DNA of 64,000 nucleotides from Bacteroides bouchesdurhonensis. Lineage in GTDB: Bacteria > Bacteroidota > Bacteroidia > Bacteroidales > Bacteroidaceae. The position numbers and the translations under genes were made by a program. Position 1 is the stretch's first letter; each line of letters begins with the position of its first letter. Location of the stretch: assembly GCF_900155865.1 (NCBI RefSeq), contig NZ_LT707006.1, positions 4,341,600 through 4,405,599 on the forward strand. The letters are read 5' to 3'. The notes under the pieces are model-generated. The model made no database searches. It was not told the DNA's origin and worked only from the letters and a program-made list of their open reading frames with translations. Shown piece after piece: positions 32,845 through 41,490 of the stretch.

Positions 32845-35703
32845 ATGAAACATTTATTACGTGGATTATTTATTGCAGTCTTAACGATATGCTGCAATTT
32901 CCAATTTGTGTTTGCACAGCCCATGCAAACGCTACCTGTGGACAAAGATGTCCGCATTGGTAAACTGGACAACGGGCTCACTTATTACATTCGTCACAAT
33001 GCACTTCCGGAAAAACGTGCAGAGTTCTACATCGCACAAAAAGTAGGTTCTATTCTTGAAGAACCACAGCAACGTGGTTTGGCACACTTTCTGGAACATA
33101 TGGCTTTTAACGGAACTAAAAATTTCCCGGGTGATGAAAATGGTTTAGGTATCATCCCTTGGTGTGAAACCAAAGGTATCAAATTCGGCACTAACCTGAA
33201 TGCATACACCAGCGTTGATCAAACAGTTTACAACATCAGCAATGTTCCTACTGAAAATATAAATGTAGTAGACTCTTGTCTGCTTATTCTGCACGACTGG
33301 TCAAGTGCTATCAAATTGCTCGACAAAGAAATCGACAAAGAACGTGGTGTGATTCGTGAAGAATGGAGAAGCCGTAACAGTGGAATGCAACGTATCATGA
33401 CTGATGCTTTGCCTACCTTGTTCCCGGATTCTAAATATTCAGATTGTATGCCTATCGGAAGCATCGATGTTATCAATAACTTCCCTTATCAGGACATCCG
33501 CGAATATTACGCAAAATGGTATCGTCCGGATTTGCAAGGAATCGTAATTGTAGGTGATATTAATGTAGACGATATCGAAGCCAAATTGAAGAAGGTGTTC
33601 GCTGATGTAAAAGCTCCGACAAGCCCGGCAGAACGCATCTACTATCCGGTACCTGACAACCAAGAACCTCTGATCTATATTGGTACGGATAAAGAAGTAA
33701 AAACTCCTTCTTTCAACATCTTCTACAAACATGAAGCCACTCCGGATTCAATAAAGAATACGGTCAATTATTATGCAACTCAGTATATGTTGAATATGGC
33801 AATCACCATGTTGAACAATCGTCTAGCAGAACTGATCCAGACAGCTGAACCTCCTTTCACAAGCGCAAATGCCGGTTATGGAAACTTTTTCCTTGCCAAA
33901 ACCAAAGAAGCCTTCACATTGAGTGGTAGCAGCAAATTAGACGGTATTGAACTGGCTATGAAGACTGTACTACAGGAAGCTGAACGCGCACGTCGTTTCG
34001 GATTTACTGCAACAGAGTACGAACGTGCACGCGCCAATTACCTGCAAGCTATCGAAACTGCTTATAATGAACGTGATAAAAGAAAGAGTGGCGGTTTTGT
34101 AGACGAATACGTCAACAGTTTCCTCGACAATGAACCAATTCCGGGTCTTGAAGCTGAATGTGCGATCATCAAACAATTAGCTCCGCAAATTACAGTCGAA
34201 TATATCAACCAAATCATGGGCCAACTGCTCACTGATAACAATCAGGTAGTTATGATGGCAGGTCCTGAAAAAGAAGGTATGAAATATCCAACTAAAGAAG
34301 AAATTGCTTCATGGTTGAAAGAGACTAAAACACTCGACGTTAAAGCGTATGAAGATAAAGTTTCTACTGAGCCTTTGCTTTCAGAAGAGCCAAAAGGTGG
34401 AACAATTGTTTCTGAAAATAGTGGAGAAATCTATGGATCAACTAAATTAGTACTTTCTAATGGTGTGACTGTATATATCAAACCGACAGATTTCAAAGCT
34501 GATCAAATCTTAATGCAAGGTATAAGCTTCGGTGGTACCAGCTTATTCCCGGACAATGAAATTCTGAATATCTCTCAAATTAACAGCGTAGCAACAGTAG
34601 GTGGTCTCGGCAATTTCAATAAAGTTGAATTGAGCAAAGCTCTTGCAGGTAAACGCGCTTCTGTAGGCACATCGGTAAGTTCATTGACAGAATCTGTTTC
34701 AGGAAGCTGCCCTCCAAGAGACTTTGAAACAATGATGCAACTGACTTATTTGTCTTTCACTGCTCCACGCAAGGATAACGAAGCATTCGAATCATACAAG
34801 AATCGTCTGAAAGCTGCTTTACAAAATAAAGATGCTAATCCGATGAAAGCATTCCAGGATACTGTATCTCATATTCTATATGGCAACCATCCTCGTATGT
34901 TGGATCTGAAAGAAGAAATGGTTGATAATATCGATTACGATCGTATCATCGAAATGTATATGGATCGCTTCAAAGATGCAAGCGACTTCAATTTCTATTT
35001 TGTAGGTAATATCAATATCGAAGAAGTTAAACCTTTAATTGCTAAATACCTGGGAGGTCTGCCTGCTATCAATCGTAAAGAGACTTTCAAAGATACGAAG
35101 ATGAATATCCGTAAAGGAAACTACCAGAAAGAGTTTGCTAAGAAACAGGAAACTCCAATGGCAACTATTATGTTCCTATTCAGCGGAAAATGCAAATATG
35201 ACTTGCGTAACAACATAACTCTCAGCTTCCTTGAGCAAGCACTGGATATGGTTTATACAGCCGAAATCCGTGAAAAAGAGGGTGGTACATACGGTGTAAA
35301 TTGTGACGGTAGTCTGAGCCAGTATCCGAAAGAAGAACTTACTTTGCAAATCGTTTTCCAGACTGATCCTGATCCGGTTAAGAAAGCCAAATTGGCAGGT
35401 ATCGTAACCGAACAGCTTCAAAAAATGGCTAAAGAAGGTCCTTCTGAAGAACACATGCAGAAGATCAAAGAATATATGCTGAAGAATTACAAAGATGCAC
35501 AAAAAGAAAACAGCTATTGGCTAAGTAACTTGAATGCATATTTCTACACTGGCATTGATTCAACAAAAGGGTATGAAGAACTGATTAACAACATGACAGC
35601 AAAAGACGTAAAGGAATTCCTTGATAAGTTGCTGAAACAGAAAAATGAAATTCAAGTTACTATGACTGTACCTGAAGAAGATATTAAGAAAACAGATAAA
35701 TAA
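32845..35703 (+). CDS. M16 family zinc metalloprotease (two-half, pitrilysin-like)
   Basis: This 952-aa exported protease has a signal peptide ending at about residue 24 (FVFAQP). The inverted zinc motif HFLEH is at 81-85, with Glu84 catalytic and the distal Glu in the IREEWRSR region. The C-terminal half (from about residue 530) repeats the M16 fold without the zinc site, giving the usual clamp. Such proteins degrade peptides in the periplasm. It begins a co-directional series with DUF5687, ABC ATPase, NlpC/P60 and TraB genes (gaps of 21-38 bp). Confidence 0.93.
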   Translation: MKHLLRGLFIAVLTICCNFQFVFAQPMQTLPVDKDVRIGKLDNGLTYYIRHNALPEKRAEFYIAQKVGSILEEPQQRGLAHFLEHMAFNGTKNFPGDENGLGIIPWCETKGIKFGTNLNAYTSVDQTVYNISNVPTENINVVDSCLLILHDWSSAIKLLDKEIDKERGVIREEWRSRNSGMQRIMTDALPTLFPDSKYSDCMPIGSIDVINNFPYQDIREYYAKWYRPDLQGIVIVGDINVDDIEAKLKKVFADVKAPTSPAERIYYPVPDNQEPLIYIGTDKEVKTPSFNIFYKHEATPDSIKNTVNYYATQYMLNMAITMLNNRLAELIQTAEPPFTSANAGYGNFFLAKTKEAFTLSGSSKLDGIELAMKTVLQEAERARRFGFTATEYERARANYLQAIETAYNERDKRKSGGFVDEYVNSFLDNEPIPGLEAECAIIKQLAPQITVEYINQIMGQLLTDNNQVVMMAGPEKEGMKYPTKEEIASWLKETKTLDVKAYEDKVSTEPLLSEEPKGGTIVSENSGEIYGSTKLVLSNGVTVYIKPTDFKADQILMQGISFGGTSLFPDNEILNISQINSVATVGGLGNFNKVELSKALAGKRASVGTSVSSLTESVSGSCPPRDFETMMQLTYLSFTAPRKDNEAFESYKNRLKAALQNKDANPMKAFQDTVSHILYGNHPRMLDLKEEMVDNIDYDRIIEMYMDRFKDASDFNFYFVGNINIEEVKPLIAKYLGGLPAINRKETFKDTKMNIRKGNYQKEFAKKQETPMATIMFLFSGKCKYDLRNNITLSFLEQALDMVYTAEIREKEGGTYGVNCDGSLSQYPKEELTLQIVFQTDPDPVKKAKLAGIVTEQLQKMAKEGPSEEHMQKIKEYMLKNYKDAQKENSYWLSNLNAYFYTGIDSTKGYEELINNMTAKDVKEFLDKLLKQKNEIQVTMTVPEEDIKKTDK

Positions 35704-35724
35704 TATTCTTCAACAATCAACTGT

Positions 35725-37215
35725 ATGATGATATTTAACGAATTACGCAGGCATGGACGGCTTGCTGCCAGACGGCATCCGATGTATGAGGAGAATTTAG
35801 CGGGTAAAATTATCAGCTATGTAATGGCAGCCGGTTGGGCCGGTTACTTGATACTCTTCGGTACAATACTTGCCTCTTCGTTTACAAATATGGTTCCCAA
35901 TTGGGAACCATATCATGTAATGAACGGCATCGCCCTGATTTTTATTCTGGCACTGGATTTCCTGTTGCGTATTCCGTTTCAAAAAACACCGACTCAGGAG
36001 GTAAAACCTTACCTCCTGTTGCCGGTTAAAAAAAAACGTATCATCGATTTTTTACTTTTACGCTCCGGACTAAGCCTATTCAATCTATTCTGGTTGTTTC
36101 TCTTTGTCCCTTTTTCCTTCCTCACAATTACAAAATTCTTTGGCGTTTTAGGCGTTATCAGCTATCTTATAGGTATCTGGCTCATTATTCTTATTAACAA
36201 CTACTGGTATTTGCTTTGCCGCACACTTATCAATGAACGTATTTGGTGGATATTGCTTCCTGTCGTTTTTTATGGCGGGATCACTTTTCTACTTATTATT
36301 CCCGATAGTCCCATATCTTCTTTCCTGATAGACTTGGGAGATGGATATATGGAAGGGAATATCCTTTATTTTCTGGGTACGATACTTATTATAGCTATTT
36401 TATGGTGGATTAACCGCAGAGTCATTTCCGGTCTAATCTATGCTGAACTGGCAAAAACAAACGATTCAAAAATCAAACATGTCTCCGACTATAAGTTCTT
36501 CGAGCGTTATGGGGAAGTGGGAGAATATATGCGACTGGAATTAAAAATGCTTTTACGCAATCGCAGCTGCAAAGGTTTGTTACGCAACACTTTCGTTTTA
36601 ATTATTATGTTTAGCTGCGTATTAAGCTTTTCAAATCTTTATGATGGAGGGTTTATGCCCACCTTCATTGTCATATACAATTTCAGTGTATTTGGAATGA
36701 TCATTCTTATACGAACGATGTCATTTGAAGGAAACTATCTGGATGGAATGATGTCCCGTAAAGGATCTATCCTAAGTCTATTGAGAGCTAAATATTATGT
36801 GTACAGCATAGGAGAAATTATACCATTCACATTGATGATTCCAGCTATCATAATGAACAAATTGACTTTACTGGGAGCTTTCTCCTGGTTTTTCTACACA
36901 ATAGGATTTATCTATTTTTGTAACCTACAGTTAGTTGTTTACAACAAACAAACAATTCCACTGAACGAAAAAGTAACAACTCGACAAAGCAACGGCGGTA
37001 TTCAGATAATCATAAGTTTATGTGCTTATGGAGTCCCCTTACTTTTATATAGTGTATTGAATGCATTGTTTGGAGAAACAATAGCTTATATCACACTTTT
37101 AATAATTGGACTGGGATTCATTCTGGCTTCACCATACTGGATAAGAAACATATATCAGCGTTTTATGAAACGCCGTTATGAAAATATGGAAGGTTTCAGA
37201 GACAGCCGCCAATAA
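35725..37215 (+). CDS. DUF5687 family ABC-type permease
   Basis: This 496-aa membrane protein has about ten to twelve hydrophobic segments and matches the DUF5687 group of Bacteroidetes (MMIFNELRRHGRLAARRHPM, then large hydrophobic spans; DYKFFERYGEVGEYMRLELKMLLRNRSCKG in the middle). The ATP-binding protein encoded 38 bp downstream makes it the likely permease of an ABC-2-like exporter. The cargo is unknown. It follows the M16 gene by 21 bp. Confidence 0.8.
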   Translation: MMIFNELRRHGRLAARRHPMYEENLAGKIISYVMAAGWAGYLILFGTILASSFTNMVPNWEPYHVMNGIALIFILALDFLLRIPFQKTPTQEVKPYLLLPVKKKRIIDFLLLRSGLSLFNLFWLFLFVPFSFLTITKFFGVLGVISYLIGIWLIILINNYWYLLCRTLINERIWWILLPVVFYGGITFLLIIPDSPISSFLIDLGDGYMEGNILYFLGTILIIAILWWINRRVISGLIYAELAKTNDSKIKHVSDYKFFERYGEVGEYMRLELKMLLRNRSCKGLLRNTFVLIIMFSCVLSFSNLYDGGFMPTFIVIYNFSVFGMIILIRTMSFEGNYLDGMMSRKGSILSLLRAKYYVYSIGEIIPFTLMIPAIIMNKLTLLGAFSWFFYTIGFIYFCNLQLVVYNKQTIPLNEKVTTRQSNGGIQIIISLCAYGVPLLLYSVLNALFGETIAYITLLIIGLGFILASPYWIRNIYQRFMKRRYENMEGFRDSRQ

Positions 37216-37253
37216 ATATACATGAAACAATAACCACTAAAATACTGAAAACC

Positions 37254-37958
37254 GTGATTAACATTGATAATCTTAAAAAGAACTTTGGTTCAAAGGTAGC
37301 TATCGACATAGAACATTACGAGCTTAATCAAGGTGATATGCTTGGTCTGGTAGGAAATAATGGTGCTGGTAAAACAACTCTTTTCAGGTTAATGCTGGAT
37401 TTATTGAAAGCAGACAAAGGAAAAGTAATCATCAATGGTATTGAAGTCAGTCAAAGCGAAGGCTGGAAAAACTTCACCGGAGCTTTTATCGATTATAGTT
37501 TCCTGATTGATTATCTTACTCCGGAAGAATATTTTTACTTTATCGGCAAGGTATATGGATTGAACAAAGAAGAAGTAAATGAGCGACTCCTCCCCTTCGA
37601 GCGTTTCATGAGTGGAGAAATAATCGGGCAGAAAAAGTATATTCGTAACTATTCGGCCGGTAATAAACAAAAAATCGGAATTATTGCCGCCATGCTTCAT
37701 CACCCGCAATTGCTGATTTTGGACGAACCATTCAATTTCCTCGATCCTAGTTCGCAATCTGTCATCAAGCATTTACTCAAAAGATATAATGAGGAGCATC
37801 AAGCTACTGTCATTATCTCCAGCCATAATCTAAATCACATTATAGACGTATGTCCACGCATTGCTTTACAGGAAAATGGTATTATTATAAAAGATATCAT
37901 TAATGAGAATAGTTCTGCCGAAAAAGAGTTAGAAGATTATTTCAACATAAAAGAATAA
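37254..37958 (+). CDS. ABC transporter ATP-binding protein (GTG start)
   Basis: This 234-aa ATPase has Walker A LVGNNGAGKTTLFR, a Q-loop region FTGAFIDYSFLIDYLTPEEYFYF, a signature YSAGNKQKIGI (LSGGQ-like but altered) and Walker B LLILDEPFNFLDP with the H-loop in IISSHNLNHI. The start must be the GTG at 37254: the first in-frame ATG would remove the strand before Walker A. It is the partner of the DUF5687 permease upstream. Confidence 0.9.
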   Translation: MINIDNLKKNFGSKVAIDIEHYELNQGDMLGLVGNNGAGKTTLFRLMLDLLKADKGKVIINGIEVSQSEGWKNFTGAFIDYSFLIDYLTPEEYFYFIGKVYGLNKEEVNERLLPFERFMSGEIIGQKKYIRNYSAGNKQKIGIIAAMLHHPQLLILDEPFNFLDPSSQSVIKHLLKRYNEEHQATVIISSHNLNHIIDVCPRIALQENGIIIKDIINENSSAEKELEDYFNIKE

Positions 37959-37980
37959 CCCCAATTAACAGCGAAAGCCC

Positions 37981-38493
37981 ATGAAAAGACTCTTTTTACA
38001 ATCCATTTTACTACTAGGACTGATCATAAGTTTCAGTTCTTGCCGTACTTCCGCCCCTCGTCTGGATTATAAAGCATTAGCAAAGGCTTCTATCCGTTTA
38101 GGAGTTGATATTAATCTTGAAGATAATCATAAACTTTATATGGAATCGGCCGACTGGATAGGTGTTCCCTATCGTGGCGGCGGAGATTCAAAAAGAGGGA
38201 CAGATTGTTCAGGACTTACTTATCAAGTCTACCGGAAAGTCTACCGCACCCAACTTCCACGAAATACGGAAGATCTGAAAAAGAAAAGTAATAAAGTCAG
38301 CAAACGGAATCTCAGAGAAGGTGATCTCGTATTCTTTACCAGCAGAAACTCCGGAAAAAAAGTAGCTCACGTGGGAATATATCTAAAAAACGGGAAATTC
38401 ATCCACGCCAGTACCAGTAAAGGAGTTATTGTCAGTAATCTAAACGAAGATTACTATACCAAACATTGGATATCCGGTGGAAGGATACAATAA
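37981..38493 (+). CDS. NlpC/P60 (C40) peptidoglycan peptidase, lipoprotein
   Basis: This 170-aa lipoprotein has a lipobox ending at Cys21 (SFSSC). The NlpC/P60 domain has catalytic Cys76 (RGTDCSGLTY), His130 (KVAHVGIYL) and the polar third residue His142 (FIHASTSKG). It cleaves D-Glu-DAP-type bonds in stem peptides and is probably attached to the outer membrane facing the periplasm. Length is that of minimal Spr-like enzymes. It is 22 bp after the ABC ATPase gene. Confidence 0.93.
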   Translation: MKRLFLQSILLLGLIISFSSCRTSAPRLDYKALAKASIRLGVDINLEDNHKLYMESADWIGVPYRGGGDSKRGTDCSGLTYQVYRKVYRTQLPRNTEDLKKKSNKVSKRNLREGDLVFFTSRNSGKKVAHVGIYLKNGKFIHASTSKGVIVSNLNEDYYTKHWISGGRIQ

Positions 38494-38519
38494 TCATCAG
38501 TTTTTAAACAGTAAGAGTC

Positions 38520-39404
38520 ATGAAATCATTCATTGCAGCAGTTATCTTGACAGGCATATCACTTAGCGCAAATGCACAACTGTTATGGAAAATATCAGGA
38601 AACGACCTTGAAAAGCCTTCCTATATAATAGGTACACACCATTTAGCTCCACTCAGTATCAAAGATAGTATTGCCGGTCTACAAAAAGCATTCGACGAAA
38701 CGCTGCAAGTATACGGAGAATTGAAAATATCAGATACACAAACACCTGCAGCTATGCAAAGAATGCAAAAGATGATGATGACCGAAAGCGATACGACATT
38801 AATGTCGCTTCTTTCAGCTGCTGACTTCGAAACAGCTAACAAAATTTGTAAGGAATACCTGAGGATGGACTTGACACTGGTACCTAAATTAAAGCCATCC
38901 GCTATACAAAATAATATAATAGTAATAGCCTATATAAAACACATCCAGAACTTTAAACCACAAGAACAACTCGATACCTATTTTCAGAACCTGGCTATTC
39001 AAAAGGGTAAAAAAGTAGAAGGCTTAGAAACAGTAGACTTCCAATTCAACTTGCTATTTAATGGTACTTCATTAAAACGCCAGGCACAGTTATTAATGTG
39101 TGTACTTAATAATATGGATGAATCAATCGATATCATGAAAAAGGTGACAGATGCCTATTCAAAACAAGATCTGGCTTCTATGCTCAGCCTCAGCGAAGAG
39201 CGCAAAGGAGATCAATGTGATCCACTCCCCGGTGAAGACGATGCTATGATTTACAACCGCAACCAGGCATGGGCAGAGAAATTACCCAGTATTATGAAAA
39301 CAGCTCCAACTTTCGTAGCTGTCGGTGCTTTGCATCTTCCGGGTGAAAAAGGAGTGCTAAACTTACTGAAAAAACAAGGATATACGGTTGAACCTGTAAA
39401 ATAG
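38520..39404 (+). CDS. TraB/GumN family protein
   Basis: This 294-aa exported protein has a signal peptide (MKSFIAAVILTGISLSANA). The early LLWKISGNDLEKPSYIIGTHH contains the family GTxH motif, and the late PTFVAVGALHLPGEKGVLNLLKKQGY has the GAxHLPG motif. The conserved His/Glu residues suggest a metalloprotease-like fold related to Tiki, but activity is unproven for most bacterial members. It is the last gene of the 32845 cluster. Confidence 0.9.
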   Translation: MKSFIAAVILTGISLSANAQLLWKISGNDLEKPSYIIGTHHLAPLSIKDSIAGLQKAFDETLQVYGELKISDTQTPAAMQRMQKMMMTESDTTLMSLLSAADFETANKICKEYLRMDLTLVPKLKPSAIQNNIIVIAYIKHIQNFKPQEQLDTYFQNLAIQKGKKVEGLETVDFQFNLLFNGTSLKRQAQLLMCVLNNMDESIDIMKKVTDAYSKQDLASMLSLSEERKGDQCDPLPGEDDAMIYNRNQAWAEKLPSIMKTAPTFVAVGALHLPGEKGVLNLLKKQGYTVEPVK

Positions 39405-39418
39405 AAATAGGATTTTAG

Positions 39419-39426
39419 TACTTTTG
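39419..39426 (+). promoter_or_regulatory. -7 promoter box of the HAD hydrolase gene
   Basis: TACTTTTG, a perfect -7 box, 15 bp before the ATG at 39442. An in-frame TTG (39424) is part of the box. Confidence 0.6.
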
Positions 39427-39441
39427 CAGAAAAGTTTCCCA

Positions 39442-40080
39442 ATGGACTATAAAACCTATTTATTCGACTTTGACTATACGTTAGCCGATTCATCACGCGG
39501 CATTGTTACCTGTTTCAGAATAGTACTTACCCGTCATCAGTACACTGATGTAACTGACGAAGCCATCAAACGGACCATCGGTAAAACGTTGGAAGAGTCT
39601 TTTAATATCCTCACTGGCATTACAGATCCCGAACAACTAACTGCTTTCCGACTGGAATATAGAAAAGAAGCGGATATACATATGAATGCCAATACGATTC
39701 TTTTTCCCGAGACATTGCCTACTCTGAAAGAACTTAAAAAACGGGGAGCACGTATCGGGATCATTTCTACTAAATATCGTTTCCGAATACTGGATTATCT
39801 GAATAATTACCTTCCGGAAGATTTTTTTGATATTGTTGTCGGTGGAGAAGATGTAAAAACAGCAAAACCATCAGCCGAAGGAGTACAGTTTGCATTAAAA
39901 CATCTAAAAAGTACTCAAAAAGAGACTTTATATGTGGGAGACAGCACTGTAGATGCCGAAACAGCCCAAAATGCCGGAGTAGATTTTGCCGGAGTTCTTA
40001 ATGGAATGACTACCGCCAACGAACTTAAAGCATACCCTCATCGAATCATTATGAACTCTTTGGCAGAGTTACTAGACTAG
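39442..40080 (+). CDS. HAD family hydrolase (phosphoglycolate phosphatase/beta-PGM-like)
   Basis: This 212-aa cytoplasmic enzyme has HAD motif I YLFDFDYTLADSS (Asp9 nucleophile, Asp11), motif II IGIISTK, a Lys in the KTAKPSAEG motif III and motif IV YVGDSTVDAETAQNAG. A four-helix C1 cap lies between motifs I and II. The substrate is unknown. Start ATG 39442 is set by the promoter box at 39419. Confidence 0.9.
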   Translation: MDYKTYLFDFDYTLADSSRGIVTCFRIVLTRHQYTDVTDEAIKRTIGKTLEESFNILTGITDPEQLTAFRLEYRKEADIHMNANTILFPETLPTLKELKKRGARIGIISTKYRFRILDYLNNYLPEDFFDIVVGGEDVKTAKPSAEGVQFALKHLKSTQKETLYVGDSTVDAETAQNAGVDFAGVLNGMTTANELKAYPHRIIMNSLAELLD

Positions 40081-40086
40081 TATCTC

Positions 40087-40168
40087 TGCCACCGTAGTGG
40101 CAGAACCTTGCCAATGTAGTGGCACGACAGTGCCAAGCCTCTGGCACAACTGTGCCAATAAATTGGTA
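40087..40168. repeat. 22-bp dyad repeat array, TGCCA/TGGCA core (4 units)
   Basis: TGCCA begins at 40087, 40109, 40131 and 40153. TGGCA begins at 40098, 40120 and 40142, with a degenerate TGGTA at 40164. The pentamers alternate at exactly 11-bp steps, giving a 22-bp unit. The first unit is a perfect hairpin (CTGCCAC-CGTA-GTGGCAG). The array begins 6 bp after the HAD stop and no T-run follows. Spacers vary. Confidence 0.78.
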
Positions 40169-40216
40169 AAGAGTGTACAAAGGTTAGAAAGATTACAAAT
40201 AAAAAAGCAACGAAAT

Positions 40217-40248
40217 ATTTGTCACAAACAAATAAAAATAGTACTTTT
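40217..40248 (+). promoter_or_regulatory. Promoter of rplU-rpmA
   Basis: TTTG at 40217-40220 and TACTTTTG at 40241-40248 are 20 bp apart, close to an ideal -33/-7 pair. Confidence 0.7.
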
Positions 40249-40338
40249 GTGCCCGATTATTCCGCAACGGGTTTAACCAAGAGTTCCTTAAGAGATTAAA
40301 GACCACCCGCCGGAGCTAACTTATACATTTATTATAAG
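40249..40338 (+). promoter_or_regulatory. Untranslated leader of rplU-rpmA, possibly structured
   Basis: The roughly 80-nt leader is long for this window and more GC-rich than other leaders. CGGGT (40268-40272) can pair with ACCCG (40305-40309), enclosing a CTTAAG palindrome. Ribosomal-protein leaders are often bound by their own product; that role is only suggested here. Confidence 0.35.
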
Positions 40339-40656
40339 ATGTACGCAATTGTAGAAATTAACGGTCAGCAATTTAAAGCAGAAGCTGGTCAGAAGTTGTT
40401 CGTTCACCACATCGAAGGTGCAGAAAACGGTTCAACTGTAGAGTTTGAAAAAGTTCTTTTGGTAGACAAAGACGGAAATGTTACTGTAGGTGCCCCTGTA
40501 GTAGAAGGTGCTAAAGTTGTTTGCCAAGTCATTTCCAACTTGGTTAAAGGTGACAAAGTTCTTGTTTTCCACAAAAAAAGAAGAAAAGGTCATAGAAAAC
40601 TGAACGGTCACCGTCAGCAGTTCACAGAGTTAACAATCACAGAAGTAGTAGCTTAA
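40339..40656 (+). CDS. rplU: 50S ribosomal protein L21
   Basis: This 105-aa protein is clear L21: MYAIVEINGQQFKAEAGQKLFVHHI at the start, VLLVDKDGNVTVGAPVVEGAKV, and the basic KVLVFHKKRRKGHRKLNGHRQQFTELTI that contacts 23S rRNA. It is followed 21 bp later by rpmA, the normal pairing. Confidence 0.98.
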   Translation: MYAIVEINGQQFKAEAGQKLFVHHIEGAENGSTVEFEKVLLVDKDGNVTVGAPVVEGAKVVCQVISNLVKGDKVLVFHKKRRKGHRKLNGHRQQFTELTITEVVA

Positions 40657-40677
40657 TCAATTTAAAAGTAAGAAGAA

Positions 40678-40941
40678 ATGGCACATAAAAAAGGTGTCGG
40701 TAGTTCTAAGAACGGCCGCGAATCACATAGCAAAAGATTAGGCGTTAAGATATTTGGTGGCGAAGCTTGCAAAGCAGGTAACATCATCGTTCGTCAAAGA
40801 GGTACTGAATTCCATCCGGGTGAAAACATCGGTATGGGTAAAGACCACACTCTTTTCGCTTTAGTAGATGGTACAGTAAGTTTCAAGGTAGGTAAGGAAG
40901 ATAGAAGATATGTTTCTATCGTTCCTGTATCTGAGGCATAA
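40678..40941 (+). CDS. rpmA: 50S ribosomal protein L27
   Basis: This 87-aa protein is L27: MAHKKGVGSSKNGRESHSKRLG, then GNIIVRQRGTEFHPGENIGMGKDHTLFAL. The N-terminus reaches the peptidyl-transferase centre. There is no Firmicutes-type cleaved leader. A strong terminator follows at 40967. Confidence 0.98.
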   Translation: MAHKKGVGSSKNGRESHSKRLGVKIFGGEACKAGNIIVRQRGTEFHPGENIGMGKDHTLFALVDGTVSFKVGKEDRRYVSIVPVSEA

Positions 40942-40966
40942 TCGTACAACTGAAAATAGTTTTAAG

Positions 40967-41008
40967 AAAGGAGATGTAATCGTTCGGATTACATCTCCTT
41001 TCTTTTTC
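40967..41008 (+). terminator. Rho-independent terminator of rplU-rpmA
   Basis: A perfect 15-bp stem (AAAGGAGATGTAATC with GATTACATCTCCTTT) with a GTTCG loop, followed by a T-rich tail. Its inner 10 bp recur in the hairpin at 42608-42644. Confidence 0.9.
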
Positions 41009-41235
41009 TCATCCGAGAAACATGATGCTATCCTAAACCAAAATTACAATAGGTCAGAAATAGTCAGCAAAATAGTAGATTTTCCCACTTTTATTTCCCA
41101 TTTTTGTCTAATAACATATTTTAAATAGTTCAGAAAACATGCATCATTCATCAATATTATAGCTATAATAGAAAGGAGGATAACAAAAAATATTGCATGA
41201 AAGTAACCATTTAATAACTCAAAATCATAAAAAAG

Positions 41236-41490
41236 ATGAAGAAGATTATCAAAGTAACATTTTTATCAGTAATTACGTTAATAGTGGGATATAATGTTTA
41301 TCGCACACAACTGGTAAAACCAATATCAAAGCTAATATTAGCGAATATAGAGTCATTAGCCCAAGAAGAACACTTCAGATGCGACAATTCAAACGGATAC
41401 CGCAGAATATTGAGTGGAGAAGAAAGAATCTATGATTGTTGCTACAAAGAACAAACCGGAAAAGAAAAAGATGATTGTAAAAGATGGTAA
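41236..41490 (+). CDS. NVEALA-type small secreted peptide precursor
   Basis: This 84-aa protein has an N-terminal basic-hydrophobic leader (MKKIIKVTFLSVITLIVGY) and, at 37-42, N-I-E-S-L-A. That is a variant of the NVEALA motif that names a Bacteroidetes family of small exported proteins (also followed by Q-E/G acidic residues, as here). The C-terminal half holds four Cys (49, 68, 69, 81) in a charged context, as in other members. The role is unknown; maturation at or after the motif has been proposed but is unproven. Its stop overlaps the next gene by 7 bp, so the two are translationally coupled. A weak -7-like CATTTTTG lies at 41099. Confidence 0.8.
   Translation: MKKIIKVTFLSVITLIVGYNVYRTQLVKPISKLILANIESLAQEEHFRCDNSNGYRRILSGEERIYDCCYKEQTGKEKDDCKRW

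Noticed and set aside
37254..37256. Internal ATG start for the ABC ATPase
   Set aside because: The first in-frame ATG lies just before Walker A and would delete the first strands of the domain, so the GTG is kept.
41172..41215. Strong Shine-Dalgarno (AAGGAGG) with a short ORF before the NVEALA gene
   Set aside because: The nearest ATG gives only five codons and is too far from the motif; Bacteroides rarely uses such signals.
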